This document shows positions 6,605-6,712 of a DNA stretch of 6,712 nucleotides, piece by piece. The notes below the pieces were generated by a model that was given only the letters and a program-made list of their open reading frames with translations, made no database searches and was not told where the DNA came from. Source of the DNA: Alphaproteobacteria bacterium (lineage in GTDB: Bacteria > Pseudomonadota > Alphaproteobacteria > Sphingomonadales > Sphingomonadaceae); assembly GCA_005882415.1 (NCBI GenBank), contig VBAE01000171.1, positions 1-6,712 on the forward strand, read 5' to 3'. How positions within the stretch are numbered: position 1 is the stretch's first letter; each line of letters begins with the position of its first letter. Both the position numbers and the translations under genes were made by a program.

Positions 6605-6712
6605 ATGGCGCGGATCTTCATCACGGGCAGCACCGACGGGCTCGGCCGGGCCGCGGCGCGGACGCTCCTCGATAGCGGGCACGAGGTCGTCCTCCATGCG
6701 CGCAATGCGGCG
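6605..6712 (+). CDS. Short-chain dehydrogenase/reductase (SDR), 5' end only
   Basis: The 36 codons present encode a Rossmann-fold N-terminus: a first strand ARIFIT, the SDR cofactor signature TGSTDGLG (TGxxxGxG) at residues 7-14, helix RAAARTLLDSGH, then the second strand EVVLHARN at 27-34. An Arg right after the second strand (residue 33) is common in NADPH-preferring classical SDRs, so NADPH is the likelier cofactor. The catalytic Ser-Tyr-Lys residues lie beyond the window, so the substrate and completeness cannot be judged. The family is normally about 250 residues. The gene follows the MFS transporter on the same strand after 66 bp with its own strong ribosome binding site. Co-transcription with the transporter is possible but not shown. 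Confidence 0.9.
   Translation, partial: MARIFITGSTDGLGRAAARTLLDSGHEVVLHARNAA

Overview
The window looks like chromosomal DNA of a GC-rich alphaproteobacterium. The type II secretion (T2SS) proteins read most like those of sphingomonads (Sphingomonadales). That placement comes from recalled family resemblance, not from a search. There are no tRNA or rRNA genes, CRISPR arrays, insertion sequences or phage genes.

Left part (1-4361): a partial T2SS locus. The inner-membrane platform gene gspF lies on the minus strand and runs off the left edge. The plus strand carries, tightly packed, gspE (motor ATPase), gspG (major pseudopilin), gspL and gspM (inner-membrane assembly platform). Two of these genes are broken. 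In gspE the reading frame changes at about 1650, just before the Walker A motif, and a stretch of roughly 25-30 residues normally present there is missing. In gspM the frame changes at about 4288 and roughly 15-17 residues are missing. The minor pseudopilin genes gspH, I, J and K, usually found between gspG and gspL, are absent, and no gspN follows gspM. As read, the window describes either a decaying T2SS locus or an assembly with short lost segments. Sequence alone cannot decide between the two.

Right part (4349-6712): an apparently intact, ordinary accessory cassette. A LysR-type regulator (minus strand) is divergent from a 12-helix MFS efflux transporter resembling NepI. They share a 66-bp intergenic region with short inverted repeats that could be regulator sites. 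The regulator's 3' end overlaps the restored 3' end of gspM tail to tail by 13 bp. A short-chain dehydrogenase/reductase gene starts 66 bp after the transporter and is cut by the right edge.

How they fit: GspE would power, through GspF, GspL and GspM, the assembly of a GspG pseudopilus that pushes folded exoproteins through an outer-membrane secretin. The secretin is not in this window. The LysR regulator probably controls the adjacent transporter and has no visible link to secretion. I found no convincing undescribed system. The most notable signal is the pair of small out-of-frame deletions in the secretion genes.
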